A DNA stretch of 56,420 nt from Myxococcota bacterium (GTDB taxonomy: Bacteria > Myxococcota_A > UBA796). The position numbers and the translations under genes are program-made. Positions 17,109 through 26,336 of this stretch are shown one piece after another. How positions within the stretch are numbered: the first letter of the stretch is position 1; every line of letters starts with the position of its first letter. Below the pieces are notes generated by a model that worked only from the letters and a program-made list of their open reading frames with translations, was not told the DNA's origin and ran no database searches. The stretch covers positions 1 to 56,420 of the forward strand of contig JAQXDW010000012.1 in the NCBI GenBank assembly GCA_029251165.1. Reading direction: 5' to 3'.

Positions 17109-17955
17109 TTGACGGTCAGCCAGCCCGCGTCAGCCCTGCCGCATTCGGATGAGCGCGTCGGAGAGGTCTCCGTATGCCAGCGCGGCTTCCCAGCCGGCTC
17201 CCCCCTGAAACGAGCTTGCTCCTGGCTGACTGGACAGCTGGGGCAGGACTGACTCGCGCTGACGTGGCCCTGGGGCTGCCACCTGGGGCTCGCGGACAGC
17301 AGGACCTTGACGCACCGACTGCGACGCTCGGTACAAGCTCTGAGAGCGAGCGACCACCTCAGGGGCGATCCACCGCGGAGCGCCGCCGAGCTCTTCGCGG
17401 TCATCGTCACTTCGAACACCATGTCCGTCTTGCCACGGCGCGTCGATGGCCCGAGCGGGGAGAATCCGACCGATTCGTCGAAATGGAATGCTACCTGAGA
17501 TTCGCTGAATGGGTTGAATGGAAGTGACCTCCGAGCGGTGTACCGATTCAGCAGGTACTTTATTGCGCCGAAACCGCAGCGGTGCCGAGCCTTCGGCGCC
17601 GCTGCGCGACGTGGCGCCGGCGGAGGGCAAGCGCGCCGACCAGCGGCTCCAGGTGCGCAACAGTCCAAGTCACGATGGCCCGCTGCAGCTGGAGGCTGCG
17701 ACCCAACACCTGGGCAGCGCGCAGGACGCGGAGGGGGTGCTGGCCGATGAAGCATCGACCGGCTGCGCCGAGGAGCCTTGACCACCCTGATGCGGCCAGG
17801 TGATCGCTCGAGACACGCTCCCCAGGGAGAACACGATCGTGGACGTGCTCGGCTCGGGTGAGCGTGAAGCGGTGGAGGGCTCGTGCGCGACTCTGTACAG
17901 CCGTCTCGATCAGACTGGGCGAAGGCCTCTGCTTCTGCGCCCAGCCCAGACCGGC
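17109..17955. other. Long gap between convergent genes
   Basis: This 847-bp gap holds a strong hairpin (17575-17606). On the minus strand the frame of the TPR gene stays open for 131 codons past its TAG stop, ending at TAA 17560-17562. No start codon with a ribosome site is apparent, so this is either chance or a 3' remnant. I see no complete gene. Confidence 0.45.
17575..17606. terminator. Hairpin in convergent gap
   Basis: CGCAGCGGTGCCGA (17575-17588) pairs with TCGGCGCCGCTGCG (17593-17606) around a 4-nt GCCT loop, with one G-T pair. It lies between the ends of two convergent genes and can act as a bidirectional terminator. Confidence 0.6.
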
Positions 17956-19716
17956 CTACTTGCTGCAGCAGCTCGGCGCGATGCTGTCCTGGGCGCAGAA
18001 GCATGTCTTGGCCGGGACGATGTCCGCACGCGCGCTGCGCTCCTTGAAGAGCGCGGTCACCTCGGCAAGCTCTTCAGGGGCATCGCCGCGGGCCTCAAGG
18101 CAGAGCTTGAGCCCAAGCAGTCCCCACATGTTGTCCTTCCACAGCTTGATGTCGGCCCGATAGACCGCCTCAGCCTCAGCAAACTCACCCTGCTCGTGGA
18201 GCAGCGCACCGAGGATGTGGCGCACGGGCTGCATCTGTCCCCATGGCTCGTTGTAGGCGAGGTTGAGTGAGAGCTCCACACCACGGCGCAGGTGATCAAA
18301 GGCGACCGTAAAGTCCGCCGCCTCTCCCCGAGCCTTGGCCTGGAACTGCTTGCGGTACTCGATCTCGCCGTCAAGGACAGCCGCGTTGACCAGCAGGATG
18401 CACGGACCGTCCTCGGGAGACTGGTACATCAGGTTGTTGTGCAAGACGCGACCGGCGAGCGCAGGATTCTGGAGCGCCGCTTCGAACAGCACCTGCTCTG
18501 CCTCCGCCTCCGCGACCATGCCCTTGGAGGCATAGGCCACCCCGCGCGCGTAGTGCTGGGTCGCGATGGCAGCGGGGAAGACGTCCTTGTCAGTCTGGAG
18601 GGGCTCCTGGATGATCTCGTCCCACTTGCCGAAGCGCACCATGACGTGCCACGGCATGGTGACGTAGGACTCAAGAAAGATGGCTCCCATGGGGATGATG
18701 CCAGCGAGCATGAACTGCACACCCGAGTCTTTGTCGCCAGCAGGGAGCGTCGCCACGGCCTTGCGCGCATACTTAAGCGCGGTCGCATACTGCCCATCGA
18801 ACATGGCACACCAGACCACAAAGTGGTGGTTGTGCATGCGGTAGAACTTGTAGAACTGAGACTCGTTGCCGCTCTGCTCGACATAGGCGTCATCCGCAGC
18901 CACGGCTGCAATGTTGCACTCGATCGCCTCTTTCCACTGCCCGACCCAGGCATCAATGTGAGAGGGCATGTGCACGAGGTGACCGTAGCCAGGCATGAGG
19001 GTCCGCAGCACGTCTGCTGCTGGCAGCGCCCGCTCCGGGAACGGCGAGAGCTCCAAGGCGTGACAGTAGAGGTGGCACAGCGCCGGATGCGCCTTGGCAC
19101 CCTCGACCGTCTCGAAGGCATCCTCCATCACCTGAACACAGCGCAGCGTGTTGTCATCGACCGGAGTGATCTCGCCGGTTGCAGTGTCCTTCTGCCAGAG
19201 CTGCCACGGGTTGAGGTTCATGAGGGCCTCGACGTAGATGGCCGCCACATCGAGGTTTGACGCGTACTTCTCATAGAGCGGAGCCATGGCAGCAGCGAAG
19301 GCAGCGTTGAGCTCTGGCTGGTTGCCCATGTTGAGCTCTGCGGGGTTGGCGGCATCGCGCGCGGCTGCGGAGTGACGCTGAGCCAGGGCACCGATCAGAT
19401 CTTGCTCCAGCTCCGAGACCCCCGCCTGCAGGGCGACCGCCTGCTGAATCGCGTCATAGCCAGAGGCAAAACCGGGAGACCAGTTGTAGTTGGAGGAGAC
19501 ACAGTAAGCGATTCCCCACCAAGCCATCGCACAGCTCGGATCGAGCTCTGTGCACTTGGAGAAGCACGCGATGGCCTGCTCGTGGTTGTAGTTCAGCATG
19601 TGCCCGAACGCGCGAACAAACATCCTCCGAGCGGCCCCCGCTTCACATGTAACCATTGTTGCAAAGTGGTAATTTGATGAATCACCAAAGTCGTAGTCAG
19701 CAGGTGCGAGAGACAT
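17956..19716 (-). CDS. TPR-type soluble protein (586 aa)
   Basis: ATG 19716 is preceded by AAGGACG and begins the ordered part of the protein (MSLAPADYDFGD); the open frame further upstream is not protein-like. The sequence is alpha-helical throughout with tetratricopeptide-like units, such as HEQAIACFSKCTELDPSCAM near residue 45 and GEFAEAEAVYRADIKLWKDN near the end. A central part rich in His, Trp and Tyr (PGYGHLVHMPSHIDAWVG) matches TPR proteins described only as hypothetical in many bacteria. There is no signal peptide, so it is probably cytoplasmic. The C-terminus has a Cys cluster (TCFCAQD, SCCSK). The role is probably a scaffold or unknown enzyme; I cannot say which. Confidence 0.85.
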   Translation of the reverse strand: MSLAPADYDFGDSSNYHFATMVTCEAGAARRMFVRAFGHMLNYNHEQAIACFSKCTELDPSCAMAWWGIAYCVSSNYNWSPGFASGYDAIQQAVALQAGVSELEQDLIGALAQRHSAAARDAANPAELNMGNQPELNAAFAAAMAPLYEKYASNLDVAAIYVEALMNLNPWQLWQKDTATGEITPVDDNTLRCVQVMEDAFETVEGAKAHPALCHLYCHALELSPFPERALPAADVLRTLMPGYGHLVHMPSHIDAWVGQWKEAIECNIAAVAADDAYVEQSGNESQFYKFYRMHNHHFVVWCAMFDGQYATALKYARKAVATLPAGDKDSGVQFMLAGIIPMGAIFLESYVTMPWHVMVRFGKWDEIIQEPLQTDKDVFPAAIATQHYARGVAYASKGMVAEAEAEQVLFEAALQNPALAGRVLHNNLMYQSPEDGPCILLVNAAVLDGEIEYRKQFQAKARGEAADFTVAFDHLRRGVELSLNLAYNEPWGQMQPVRHILGALLHEQGEFAEAEAVYRADIKLWKDNMWGLLGLKLCLEARGDAPEELAEVTALFKERSARADIVPAKTCFCAQDSIAPSCCSK

Positions 19717-20376
19717 GGTTGTTGCGACGTCCTTGAACGAAGGGGGAGCCAGAAGAGCCCCCCTCATATGAGAGAGGAGACCTTCCGCTTGGGGGCAGAG
19801 GGATGATGTTCGCACAGCACTCGGCAAACAACACCAATCGATGGCGAGTCAATGTCACCCTCAGCGCTGACCCCAAGCTGCGTATACACAGTGTCGCGTC
19901 GGACTTAAGGTTGCACACCGAGTAGTCCAGACGAGCCACTCACGCTGAGGTGCGTTGTTGTGCCAGCAGCGGACACAAATCGGCGCGCTGAGGAACAAGC
20001 GCCATCAGGGAGAGCGCTCCAAAGAGCACACTCCCCAAGTCACTCCTCCTGTGATGCCCACCCTCCTCACAACACCATCCACGACTGCACCCAAGGCAAG
20101 CACCTCCAGCCACGCCGGCAAGCCCCCCCGCTCCGGTCAGAGGAGAGGAAACGACAGCAGAGGAACCACCTGCTCTTGCTCAAAAGGGGTCCAGGCAGAG
20201 AGCACGTGGCCCGCCCAGCAGGGAGCAAGCGCCACGGATGAGCAGCGGCCGGATGTGGCATCTCTACAGCCGAGCCTTCGAGGTCAGGAGGCCCGAGACA
20301 GAGCCGCCGTGATGCCGGCAGGCTCGGACCATCCAGCAGACCGGTGGCCTCGGTATACAGCGACCATCGGGGGCCG
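19717..20376. other. Gap upstream of TPR gene
   Basis: 660 bp without a convincing gene on either strand. It contains the TPR gene promoter and the end of the SprA-related transcription unit. No repeats or hairpins stand out. Confidence 0.4.
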
Positions 20377-21246
20377 TCAGACGCCGAGTCGGTACCGGGC
20401 AGCAGAGGCAGAGCAGTACTCGCACCCGTCGCTGTGGAGGTGCTCGGCGGGCCCAAAGGCAGTCGCCCCGCCCATCCGAGCCGGCTCGATCAGGGTCGGC
20501 TCAAGAGCAGCGGTCCCTTCGGAGTCCGACGTATCCTGCGTGTCATCATCTTTTGTGGCAGCAGCCTCTCGCACCGACTCCTCTTCACTGGCGATGGCCA
20601 CGCGTGCGCGAGCCGCTGTCGAGGCCGCACGAGCTGCAACGGCACGGTCCTGACCAGAGGGATTGGCGGGCGCCAGAGCGGCAGCCTGCATGCGCTGGGC
20701 ATTCCGCAGGGCCTGCTTTGGATCGCTGGTGGGGAGGCTGCTGATGCTGACCTCTCCGCCGATGGCATAGCGCTTCCCGTCTGGCCCTGTCGCGTAGGTG
20801 TAGCTCGCGCCACCAGCCATCCCGCCGCTGGCCATAATGTGGGCGGTTTCGTGGGCGCGAACCTCAGCATCTCGTGCCTGTAGGCGGACAACCTGGGTCT
20901 TTTCTTCCGCAGTCAGCTCATCTGATTCTTCAGAGGATTCGGCTTCAGTGCTACCAGAAGCCCCGGCATCGTCCGCCTCGTCAACGGTCCCGTTGAGGTC
21001 GAGGCTTTCGTCTTCGAGGCCCTGGAGAGAGCTCACGGTGCTCTCTCCCAGCAGAAACAAGTCGACCATCTCAGCCGCCTCGCCTTCTGCTATCGGGGAC
21101 ACACCAACGGCGTAGCGCCTCGCTTCTGGCGACAGCGTCACCTGATCGCTGTCGCTGGTAACGACCTGAGGATCAGAGGCCTGCTGGATGGTCCGAGCCT
21201 GGTACTGCAGCAGGGGTTCTGCTGCTTGGACGTAGATCGGATCCAT
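20377..21246 (-). CDS. SprA-related putative zinc metalloprotease
   Basis: This 289-residue protein matches the SprA-related family (Pfam PF12118 as I know it). The core reads RLQARDAEVRAHETAHIMAS, then GGASYTYATGPDGKRYAIGG and PANPSGQDRAVAA, all hallmark segments. HETAH (132-136) is the HExxH zinc site. An acidic Ser/Glu/Asp-rich stretch (about 85-112) precedes the core, and the N-terminal 60 residues look disordered. There is no signal peptide. In other bacteria the family is annotated as putative metalloprotease of unknown substrate. ATG 21246 has AAGGA upstream. The C-terminus has CEYC, which is unusual and may bind metal. The family call is firm; protease activity is inferred. Confidence 0.88.
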   Translation of the reverse strand: MDPIYVQAAEPLLQYQARTIQQASDPQVVTSDSDQVTLSPEARRYAVGVSPIAEGEAAEMVDLFLLGESTVSSLQGLEDESLDLNGTVDEADDAGASGSTEAESSEESDELTAEEKTQVVRLQARDAEVRAHETAHIMASGGMAGGASYTYATGPDGKRYAIGGEVSISSLPTSDPKQALRNAQRMQAAALAPANPSGQDRAVAARAASTAARARVAIASEEESVREAAATKDDDTQDTSDSEGTAALEPTLIEPARMGGATAFGPAEHLHSDGCEYCSASAARYRLGV

Positions 21247-21611
21247 GGTGGCGTGTCCTTTGTCTGTGGGCCAGTGACAGACAATGTGCGTCCTGAATTA
21301 GGCGCGTGTAATTATGTAACCACAAAAAGGGGGGGTGCGGTAGTTCCGAAAACTGGAGATTGACCACCTTGGCCAGATCATTTTGAGGAGTTGGCCGAAG
21401 ACAACGGCGAAAGAACACATACGAGCACCGTGTGGATCAGCAAATGTAAGGCCGGTGACAGGTAATGTGCCCCGTGGCGATCGAAAGCAGAGGAAGAAAC
21501 TAAAAAAAAGCGTGAGTTCAGACCCCTCCGCTCTCCTAAAAGCCTGTCGAAGTGCAGCAGGCCCCATCCACCCAGCCTGCACGCATGCCCTCAGCCAGCA
21601 TCGCCGAGTCG
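21247..21611. other. Gap upstream of SprA-related gene
   Basis: 365 bp, AT-richer between 21280 and 21510 with A-rich runs near 21500. It probably carries the promoter of the SprA-related gene and the end of the 21612-22648 operon. No gene is seen. Confidence 0.45.
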
Positions 21612-22070
21612 TCAGCGCTGCGCGACACGCAGGATCTCATCGCGAGGGATCACCCAGCCTTCACAGCACCAGGCCCAGATCTCACCCGCAATGAGCAGCT
21701 CGCTGAGCTGCGCAGGAGCAAGGCCGTGCATCGCTCGGCGGAGCTGTCTCGGACGATGGTGGCGAGCAGCGCGGAGTGCCCAGCGCTCCTGGGCGAGCAG
21801 ACCGGCCCAGAGCGGTGCACGGCGAGCAGCCACCAGCGGGCGGGGATCCCCCTCTCCCGGCTCAGGGTAGCGACCGACTCGAAAGCCTTCATCGACGATC
21901 GTTCGGCGCTGGACCGCGCTCAGCAGCGGCCAGGCTGGCGGCGACGACAGCAGCATGTTCTCACACCACAGCGCCCGGTAGTGGCGCCACTGCGGAGTGT
22001 ACTTTTCCTCCGGTCTCGGCATGGCCGCGAAGGCCGCTCCGATGGCCTGGCGCGCCTCCTCGAAGGTCAC
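21612..22070 (-). CDS. Hypothetical protein, second gene of two-gene operon
   Basis: This 152-residue protein is Arg/Ala/Trp-rich and looks cytoplasmic and helical. Its ATG overlaps the stop of the upstream gene (ATGA at 22067-22070), so the two are translationally coupled. I do not recognise a family. It has no membrane segment or metal site. Its role is probably tied to its partner. Confidence 0.75.
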   Translation of the reverse strand: MTFEEARQAIGAAFAAMPRPEEKYTPQWRHYRALWCENMLLSSPPAWPLLSAVQRRTIVDEGFRVGRYPEPGEGDPRPLVAARRAPLWAGLLAQERWALRAARHHRPRQLRRAMHGLAPAQLSELLIAGEIWAWCCEGWVIPRDEILRVAQR

Positions 22071-22648
22071 GACAGCTCAGTCAGCCCCAGCGCAGTCGTG
22101 ACCTTGAGGGTCCAGCCCGTCAGCTCGGCATCGCTGAGCTGGAGGATTTGACCAACCGTCAGGTTGATCTCGGCGGAGAGATCGAGGTACTTGCGCTTGT
22201 GGTCGTAGCTGCCTGAGCGGGTGTCCATCATCAACATCGAGGGATGATCCCAGGTATCGTCGAAGTCGATCGCGGCAGCCATCTCTCGATCGACGCGCAC
22301 GGAGAAGCGGTCAGAGCGCACGGTCTCGCCGTCTTCCTCGAAGTCGTCTTCGTCCAGATCTGACATCGACAGCGGCGTCGCGAGGGGATCGCCGACCGGA
22401 ATGTAGACCGTGAATTCCTCCTCATCGTAGTCCTCGCGAAGCTTGTCGATGACTGGGTTGCTTCCTTCGAGGAGGACCGGATGGAGCATCAGGTCGAGGA
22501 CCTTCTTCAGCATTCCAGAAGCCTCGATGGCATCGCTCTCCCCAATGCCGAAGAACTCTGAGAAGTCTTCGGAGCACTCACAGGAAAGAACAGCCTGAGC
22601 ATCTTCAGGTAAGGAAGCATTCTTCAAGGATAGAATTCGGGACATCAC
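22067..22648 (-). CDS. Acidic hypothetical protein, first gene of two-gene operon
   Basis: This 193-residue, strongly acidic protein has a Cys pair near the N-terminus (SCECSEDFSEFFGIGE) and an Asp/Glu-rich middle (SDLDEDDFEEDGE). The C-terminal half contains YDHKRKYLDLSAEINLTVGQILQLSDAEL. No signal peptide or known domain is visible. Its start faces the LRR gene across a 100-bp AT-rich promoter that holds a perfect 18-bp tandem repeat. It overlaps the next gene by 4 bp. Confidence 0.78.
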   Translation of the reverse strand: MMSRILSLKNASLPEDAQAVLSCECSEDFSEFFGIGESDAIEASGMLKKVLDLMLHPVLLEGSNPVIDKLREDYDEEEFTVYIPVGDPLATPLSMSDLDEDDFEEDGETVRSDRFSVRVDREMAAAIDFDDTWDHPSMLMMDTRSGSYDHKRKYLDLSAEINLTVGQILQLSDAELTGWTLKVTTALGLTELS

Positions 22649-22688
22649 AGACCTCGATAAGAAGCGGGGGCTACACGCGAAGTATTAT

Positions 22689-22724
22689 ATCATAGTTATA
22701 CTTACAATCATAGTTATACTTACA
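22689..22724. promoter_or_regulatory. Perfect 18-bp tandem repeat in a divergent promoter
   Basis: ATCATAGTTATACTTACA occurs twice head to tail (22689-22706 and 22707-22724) between divergent genes, 24 bp before the LRR start codon. The 18-bp period places both copies on nearly the same part of the helix pair, as for adjacent regulator sites. The region is the most AT-rich of its surroundings. A shared operator or an UP-like element is plausible. Confidence 0.6.
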
Positions 22725-22747
22725 CCTGTCCTTAAGGACGCATCACC

Positions 22748-24541
22748 ATGTCTCTTCGCACCATCACTGAAGCCCTCGGCGTTACCGAGTCAGCGCTCTC
22801 TTTTCTCTCTGTGCACACAGACGAACAGTTAGGGACACTTGCAGCGGCCATCACCGGGGCCCTGCACACCTCCGAGGCTCCCGACGCCTTGTCGCTGGCG
22901 GCGATGCTGACCGGGTCGGATCCGAGCACCTGGGCCTCCGCCATTGCCCTGCTGCATGCCGCAGCCGACCCCGAGCTGTGGGAGCAGATCACCGGCGAGT
23001 GTGGCCTGACCGAGCGCGGCGCGTTTGTCAGCGAGCGCTACCAGGTGACCTATGGACTGTTCCAGGCGTGGTGTGAGAACCCATTCTCACCACCGCAGGC
23101 GGTCTACTTTGATCTGAGCACCACCAACCAGGAGCTGCTCGCCCACCTGCCGCCGGCTGATCGCCTCGCCGCCCTCGCGCCCCTGGCCAGTGCAGCCTCG
23201 CTTCGGCTGAGCATCTGGTGCAGAGACATCACCGACATCGCCGCCCTCACCGCGCTGACCAACCTCACCAGCCTCAACCTGTACGGCAGCGAGACGATCA
23301 CCGACCTCAGCCCGCTGGCCCGGCTGCCGCAGCTGGAGTGTCTGGATCTGGGCAGCCTGACGGGCATCCAAGCGTTCGACTTTCTGCGTGCGCTGACCAA
23401 CCTGAAGCTGCTGAAGCTGCACAAGGCCGCCCACCTGACCAGCCTCGACTGCCTCTCCGCTCACCCCGCGCTGCAGGTGCTCTCCCTGAGCTACTGCGCG
23501 GCCCTGGAGGATCTCGACGGACTCGACGCCTGCGTCGGACTTCAGACTCTGTCGCTGAGCGAGTGCAAGGCGCTTTCGGGGCTGTCCGGGCTGATACACT
23601 GTGCTGATCTGCGCGCAGTCAACATCAAGAACTGCCAGAAGATCACCAGCCTCTCCAGCCTCACCGGCTGCGCGGAGCTGGAGAAGCTCCACACCAACGG
23701 CCTGAACCTGACCAGCCTGGATGGCCTCCAGAACAAGCCCCGGCTCACGACGGCTCGGCTGAGCTACTCCTGCGCTCGACTGACCAGCATCGACGGGCTG
23801 GCGGGCTGCACTGGACTGGAGACCCTCTACATCAACGGGCTGAGTCGCGCCTCCGTCTCCGATCTCTCCGCTCTCTCGGGAGCCACCGCGCTGACCGCGC
23901 TGACCATCAGCAGCGCCCAGTCTCTTCAGGACATCTCCGGGCTGGCGGGCTGCACCGCGCTGACGGAGCTCGATCTGGCTGAGTCAGGGATCTCTGATGT
24001 CGATGCCCTGACCCGCTGCACCGCGCTGACCCGGCTCAACCTCGAGCGCGCCTCCCAGCTGAAGAGCATCACCGGACTGGTCAGCTGCACAGCACTGACC
24101 AGCCTGCGTCTTCGTGGCTGCAGGATGCTCTCTCAGGTCGATGGACTGGAGGCCCTCTCCAGCCTGGAGCGTCTGGATCTGCGTAACTGGGGGGGGCGCG
24201 ATTCTGCACTCTATGGGCTCGCGATTCCTCCGGATGACAGCCACCTACAGGACCGCTCAGCGGTGAAGACTTACCAGGACAAGATCGCCCTGGTGCTCGC
24301 GATTCAGCACGGCGACCAGGCCGTCGTCCTGCGCCATCGCGAGCTCACGACGCTCAACCTCGCGGGCTGCCGGATGCTGACCAACCCGCGCCTCCTGCAG
24401 CTCCTGACCAACCTCACCGTGCTCGATCTGCGCAGGTGTGATGGGCTGCACTACAAGATCTGGCGAAAGAACTTTGACACACCGGAGAAGATCGCGGGCT
24501 TCTACCGACGCCTGAGCAAGCGGCTCCCGCTGGAGGACTAA
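22748..24541 (+). CDS. Leucine-rich repeat protein (597 aa)
   Basis: ATG 22748 has AAGGACG upstream. An N-terminal helical region (1-150) precedes about fourteen LRR units of 22-24 residues (about 165-480), each of the type L-x-x-L-x-L-x-x-C/N...L-x-x-L. Examples are LTNLTSLNLYGSETITDLS and CTALTSLRLRGCRMLSQVD. The spacing resembles internalin-like or SDS22-type repeats. The C-terminus (residues 510-597) adds two more units and a basic helical tail. There is no signal peptide or anchor, so it is probably cytoplasmic, or exported by an unknown route. LRRs bind proteins. A second LRR protein of similar length and layout is at 54094-55851. Confidence 0.9.
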   Translation: MSLRTITEALGVTESALSFLSVHTDEQLGTLAAAITGALHTSEAPDALSLAAMLTGSDPSTWASAIALLHAAADPELWEQITGECGLTERGAFVSERYQVTYGLFQAWCENPFSPPQAVYFDLSTTNQELLAHLPPADRLAALAPLASAASLRLSIWCRDITDIAALTALTNLTSLNLYGSETITDLSPLARLPQLECLDLGSLTGIQAFDFLRALTNLKLLKLHKAAHLTSLDCLSAHPALQVLSLSYCAALEDLDGLDACVGLQTLSLSECKALSGLSGLIHCADLRAVNIKNCQKITSLSSLTGCAELEKLHTNGLNLTSLDGLQNKPRLTTARLSYSCARLTSIDGLAGCTGLETLYINGLSRASVSDLSALSGATALTALTISSAQSLQDISGLAGCTALTELDLAESGISDVDALTRCTALTRLNLERASQLKSITGLVSCTALTSLRLRGCRMLSQVDGLEALSSLERLDLRNWGGRDSALYGLAIPPDDSHLQDRSAVKTYQDKIALVLAIQHGDQAVVLRHRELTTLNLAGCRMLTNPRLLQLLTNLTVLDLRRCDGLHYKIWRKNFDTPEKIAGFYRRLSKRLPLED

Positions 24542-24617
24542 TCAGCGCCCCTCGGCCAGCAGGCTCTCCGCGCCTGAGCAGACTCAGACCACCCCCTCCC
24601 CTCAACAGGAGGCCGTG

Positions 24618-25814
24618 ATGCCTATCTCCGCACACTGCCTGTTCCTCGCGCTCATCGGAGGCTGTGGCTCGGAGGACGAGCAGCCTGCACCGCCCTCACC
24701 GGTGCAGGCTCCTGCGTCCCCTGTCGTGCATGCCTGGGTGCAAGCCAGCACACTTCGGCTCCGCGCAGAGCCCGAGCCGGACGCCACCTTCACCACCCTC
24801 ACCATCAACACCCAGCTGGAGGTCCTCTCGAAGCAGGGAGACTGGCTCCAGGTCCTCACACCCGATGAGCAGCGCGGCTGGGTTCATGGGGACTTTGTTG
24901 GAGCCGCGCGCGTCACGATTGAGGGGCTCAAGGAGGCCGCGGAGGCTGCCACAACGGACGCGGAGCGGCTCTCAATCTGGCAGCGGGCCGCAGCCATCAG
25001 CCCCTCAGATGTCGCGATCCTCCGTAGCCTCGCGGAGGCGTACCGGGCCTCCGGAGATGCGAGCACTGCTGAGCAGATCGAGCAGAGCATCTCAGCGAGT
25101 CCGGGCCGATTCGGGGAGTGGTTTTCAGACCCGGTGGTGCGAGAGGCCGATGCCGTCACGGCCAGCCTGAGTGAAGCCCAGACTGCTGCAGCCCTCATCA
25201 GCCTGTGGAAGCGCGCGGTGTCTGTGACCGACGAGATGACCGGCCCACTCGAGGCCCTGTTCGATAGCGGAGGCGGGAGTGGTGAGGGCCACTTTGTCGA
25301 TCCCGCGACGGAGCAGACGCTTCAGAAGCGACTCCCATGGGCTCATGTGTCGATTGTCGCAGAAGGCACCATGGCGACACTCCTTCTCAGCAGTCGCTTC
25401 TGGTCAGAAGCAGCCGCAGAGACACCAGAGACCTGGGACGACGTGTTCTTCGCGCTCCAGCGAGACGCCTACGGGGTCGCATGCGGACGATCATGGGCCA
25501 CATGGCAGCACCTCGACTCAGGCTACGAGGGCTTCAGCTCGTTTGGAAATGGAGACAACCTCCACCTGAGCCTGCTGAAGAAGGTGAGCGCGCTCCAGGG
25601 ACACGCGTCCATCCAGGAGCCCGTGGGACGGATCCGAGAGGCTCTCCTCAACGACATCCTCCAGCCCAGCGGTCCTCAAGGCTTCGACTACTTTCCCGCG
25701 ACTCCCACAGCAGGCCTGCGCGCAGAGGCCAACGCGATCCTGGCTGAGGTGACCATGAGCGAGGAGGAGCGCACGAAGCTGAAGGCACGAGTCGCCCAGA
25801 ACTTCGGCCGCTGA
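24618..25814 (+). CDS. SH3-domain lipoprotein
   Basis: The consensus site AGGAGG (24607-24612) selects ATG 24618 over GTG 24615. The leader ends in LIGGC, a lipobox, then a Pro/Ala-rich linker. Residues 35-95 form a bacterial SH3-like domain (VQASTLRLRAEPEPDA, LEVLSKQGDWLQVL, RGWVHGDFV), a fold that commonly binds peptidoglycan peptides. A helical repeat-like stretch follows, then a 200-residue C-terminal domain I do not recognise (ETWDDVFFALQRDAYG, GFDYFPATPTAGLRAEAN). The protein probably sits in the periplasm, tethered by lipid and touching the cell wall. Confidence 0.85.
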   Translation: MPISAHCLFLALIGGCGSEDEQPAPPSPVQAPASPVVHAWVQASTLRLRAEPEPDATFTTLTINTQLEVLSKQGDWLQVLTPDEQRGWVHGDFVGAARVTIEGLKEAAEAATTDAERLSIWQRAAAISPSDVAILRSLAEAYRASGDASTAEQIEQSISASPGRFGEWFSDPVVREADAVTASLSEAQTAAALISLWKRAVSVTDEMTGPLEALFDSGGGSGEGHFVDPATEQTLQKRLPWAHVSIVAEGTMATLLLSSRFWSEAAAETPETWDDVFFALQRDAYGVACGRSWATWQHLDSGYEGFSSFGNGDNLHLSLLKKVSALQGHASIQEPVGRIREALLNDILQPSGPQGFDYFPATPTAGLRAEANAILAEVTMSEEERTKLKARVAQNFGR

Positions 25815-25817
25815 AGC

Positions 25818-25848
25818 GGGACACGCGCGCAGCACATTCGCGCGTCCC
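25818..25848 (+). terminator. Hairpin after SH3 lipoprotein gene
   Basis: GGGACacGCGCG pairs with CGCGCGTCCC (arms about 25818-25829 and 25839-25848) with a 2-nt bulge, 4 nt after the stop. It has no T tract but is well placed as a terminator. Confidence 0.5.
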
Positions 25849-26037
25849 TGGGCAGAGGCTTCGCTCAGCGCCGGGGTTGGTGATCAGGGTACCGAGCGGA
25901 TGATCGATCAGAGCAAGCGGCTCAAGGGGACGGAGAGAAACAACCCGAGCGCGTGTGAGCCTGAGCCTCACGATGTTGACGCGGCTCAGCTCCGGAGAAT
26001 ATTCTGCCCGTCTCCTGGCACAGAATAGGGGGCCTTC

Positions 26038-26259
26038 ATGCGGACCGTTGTGTTCTCTGTCTTCATCTCAGCCAATGAGATGCTTCGATATTACCGGGGA
26101 ACCACCAAGACAGTCATCGTCCGCACTGAGGACGGTCTCCGGGTGGGGTTTCCAGCTTACCTGCTGCGGCCTCATATGACCCACAGCGGCGTTCGTGGGC
26201 GCTTCGCCCTCCAGTTTGATCAGCACAACCGCTCGACTGGACTCTGGCGACTCGACTGA
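26038..26259 (+). CDS. DUF2835 family small protein
   Basis: This 73-residue protein matches the DUF2835 family along its full length. The features are a beta-strand start, ANEMLRYYRGTTKTVIVRTEDG, F-PA-LLRPHMTH, and GVRGRFALQFD-HNR. The family is small, cytoplasmic and uncharacterised. The usual length is about 70 residues, so the gene is complete. Two tandem duplications follow it. No operon partner is evident. Confidence 0.85.
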   Translation: MRTVVFSVFISANEMLRYYRGTTKTVIVRTEDGLRVGFPAYLLRPHMTHSGVRGRFALQFDQHNRSTGLWRLD

Positions 26260-26261
26260 GT

Positions 26262-26303
26262 GGTGCTGTCGGTGCTCAGAGGTGCTGTCGGTGCTCAGAG
26301 GTG
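26262..26303. repeat. 19-bp perfect tandem duplication
   Basis: GGTGCTGTCGGTGCTCAGA occurs at 26262-26280 and 26281-26299, followed by a partial GGTG. It starts two bases after the DUF2835 stop codon. Confidence 0.9.
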
Positions 26304-26336
26304 ATGGCGAAGGCGGATGGTTGCCCTGCCCCTCTG

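Noticed and set aside
16961..18004. 347-codon minus-strand frame across the hydroxylase end and the following gap
   Set aside because: It overlaps two real genes, is extremely Arg/Pro/Ser-rich and has no ordered segments.
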